Positions 4,522 through 5,208 of a stretch of DNA of 5,208 bases are shown here, piece by piece. The notes beneath the pieces were generated by a model that was not told the DNA's origin, made no database searches, and saw only the letters and a program-made list of their open reading frames with translations. How positions within the stretch are numbered: the first letter of the stretch is position 1; each line of letters begins with the position of its first letter. A program made the translations under genes and the position numbers. Origin of the DNA: an uncultured Flammeovirgaceae bacterium (GTDB lineage Bacteria > Bacteroidota > Bacteroidia > Cytophagales > Cyclobacteriaceae); the NCBI GenBank assembly GCA_946886805.1, contig CAMPJM010000332.1:1-5208 (forward strand), in the 5' to 3' direction.

Positions 4522-5208
4522 TTAATACTGATAAGACACCGATACTCCACCATAATAATTCCTTTCCGGGGCAGGTTGATAGAACCTTCCGCCAAAAGGA
4601 TTTAGATCATTTCCAAGGCTATATTTTTCATCTAATAAATTATCTGCTCCTGCATATAAATGAAAGCTGAAGTTGTGCCCCAAAGTTTTCCGGTATCCAA
4701 TTTTGGCAGTCATAAGATTATAGCTATTTGCAAAAACATTATTAGCATCATTTAAGGGTATTTCATCGGTATAGTTATAATTTAGATTGCCATACATACC
4801 AAAATTGCTCGCTATGTCCATTCCCAACCAAACCGTATGAGGCGCAACCCCGGTTAATTTATTTCCGGAATGATTAGAATCCCCTTTTATATATTCTTTA
4901 AATTCAAAATCGTGATAAGCGTAATTCAATCTGAAATTCAATTCAGAGATGGTCGCATATTCATTTTCTATAGCCATATAACTTAAAGCAGCTTCCAAAC
5001 CTTTTTGGCTGGTACTGCCCGCATTTTTAAACAGGTCTGTTCCTCTTTCGCTGGTATAATCCACAATACTTTCAGAAAGGTTTAAATAGAAGAAGGTAAT
5101 ATCATAGGCGATCCGTTTCTGTAGCACTGTTCCGCGTAGTCCCAATTCATAATTTGTTCCTTTTTCAGGCTCTAAATCTAAATTTATGCTGCCTTCATTC
5201 GTACGGAC
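4522..5208 (-). CDS. TonB-dependent outer-membrane receptor, C-terminal part (5' end beyond window)
   Basis: 228 codons of a longer gene reach the right edge of the window with the frame fully open. The first visible residues (VRTNEGSINLDLEPEKGTNYELGLRG) are the conserved 'NPDLKPEKSTNYELGLRG'-type block of TonB-dependent receptors, found in the later half of the barrel. Alternating aromatic/hydrophobic beta-strands follow. The end has GADNLLDEKYS, then GGRFYQPAPERNYYGGVSVSYQY. The NLLDEKY and GGRFY-PAPERNYYGGV pieces are typical of siderophore-receptor-like members, and the final Tyr fits the C-terminal aromatic signal recognised by the BAM complex. The protein would import a ligand across the outer membrane using TonB-ExbBD energy. 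The ligand cannot be read from this portion; a ferric siderophore is a guess. The plug domain and signal peptide lie outside the window. The frame has no real start inside the window: the in-frame TTG at 5145 is just the Leu of YELGLRG. No clear terminator follows the TAA stop. Confidence 0.92.
   Translation of the reverse strand, partial: VRTNEGSINLDLEPEKGTNYELGLRGTVLQKRIAYDITFFYLNLSESIVDYTSERGTDLFKNAGSTSQKGLEAALSYMAIENEYATISELNFRLNYAYHDFEFKEYIKGDSNHSGNKLTGVAPHTVWLGMDIASNFGMYGNLNYNYTDEIPLNDANNVFANSYNLMTAKIGYRKTLGHNFSFHLYAGADNLLDEKYSLGNDLNPFGGRFYQPAPERNYYGGVSVSYQY

Noticed and set aside
4338..4595. 85-codon minus-strand frame starting inside the receptor gene
   Set aside because: It overlaps the conserved C-terminus of the TonB-dependent receptor in another frame, and its product has no recognisable features.
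5143..5145. TTG as a start codon for a short receptor-like protein
   Set aside because: The conserved barrel sequence continues without a break to the window edge, so the gene is cut by the window and does not begin there.

Overview
The window looks like chromosomal DNA from a Bacteroidota bacterium, most likely an environmental Cytophagia/Sphingobacteriia-type lineage. The reasons are moderate-to-low GC, ribosome-binding sites that are weak or absent, a perfect copy of the Bacteroidota -7 element TAnnTTTG (TATATTTG at 1814..1807, minus strand), a TonB-dependent outer-membrane receptor ending in an aromatic residue, a DUF4348-like lipoprotein, and an AAA_14/DUF4143 ATPase of a type that is very common in this phylum. 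No rRNA, tRNA, CRISPR array, transposase or phage gene is visible.

Left block (133-1786, minus strand). Transcription runs leftward from about 1800 through an AhpD-like carboxymuconolactone decarboxylase-family protein, a small conserved-looking protein of unknown function (8-nt overlap, ATGTTTAA), and, after a 189-nt gap, exodeoxyribonuclease III. That gap holds a 31-codon reading frame whose stop overlaps the exonuclease start (ATGA). The set may form a short oxidative-stress/DNA-repair operon: a thiol-dependent peroxidase-like fold plus an AP endonuclease. This is inference from order and function. A weak hairpin with a T6 tract follows the exonuclease gene.

Middle block (1856-3089, plus strand). 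Divergent from the AhpD-like gene, across only 69 nt, is a ComF-family phosphoribosyltransferase that apparently starts at TTG. After 124 nt of AT-rich spacer comes a small DUF4348-like lipoprotein.

Right block (3167-5208, minus strand). A complete AAA_14/DUF4143 ATPase faces the lipoprotein gene. A 10-bp hairpin between them has its T tract on the ATPase side. The ATPase start codon lies at the end of a perfect 20-bp inverted repeat with a 5-nt loop, which could sequester translation initiation or act as an operator. This is the most unusual structure in the window. Beyond it lies the C-terminal part of a TonB-dependent receptor that runs off the right edge.

Most of the window is ordinary housekeeping or conserved-hypothetical content. 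The palindrome at the ATPase start and the two very short reading frames around it deserve the closest look. There are no gene-free stretches longer than 300 bases; the spacers at 1-132, 895-1083, 2537-2660 and 4328-4521 are described in the entries.
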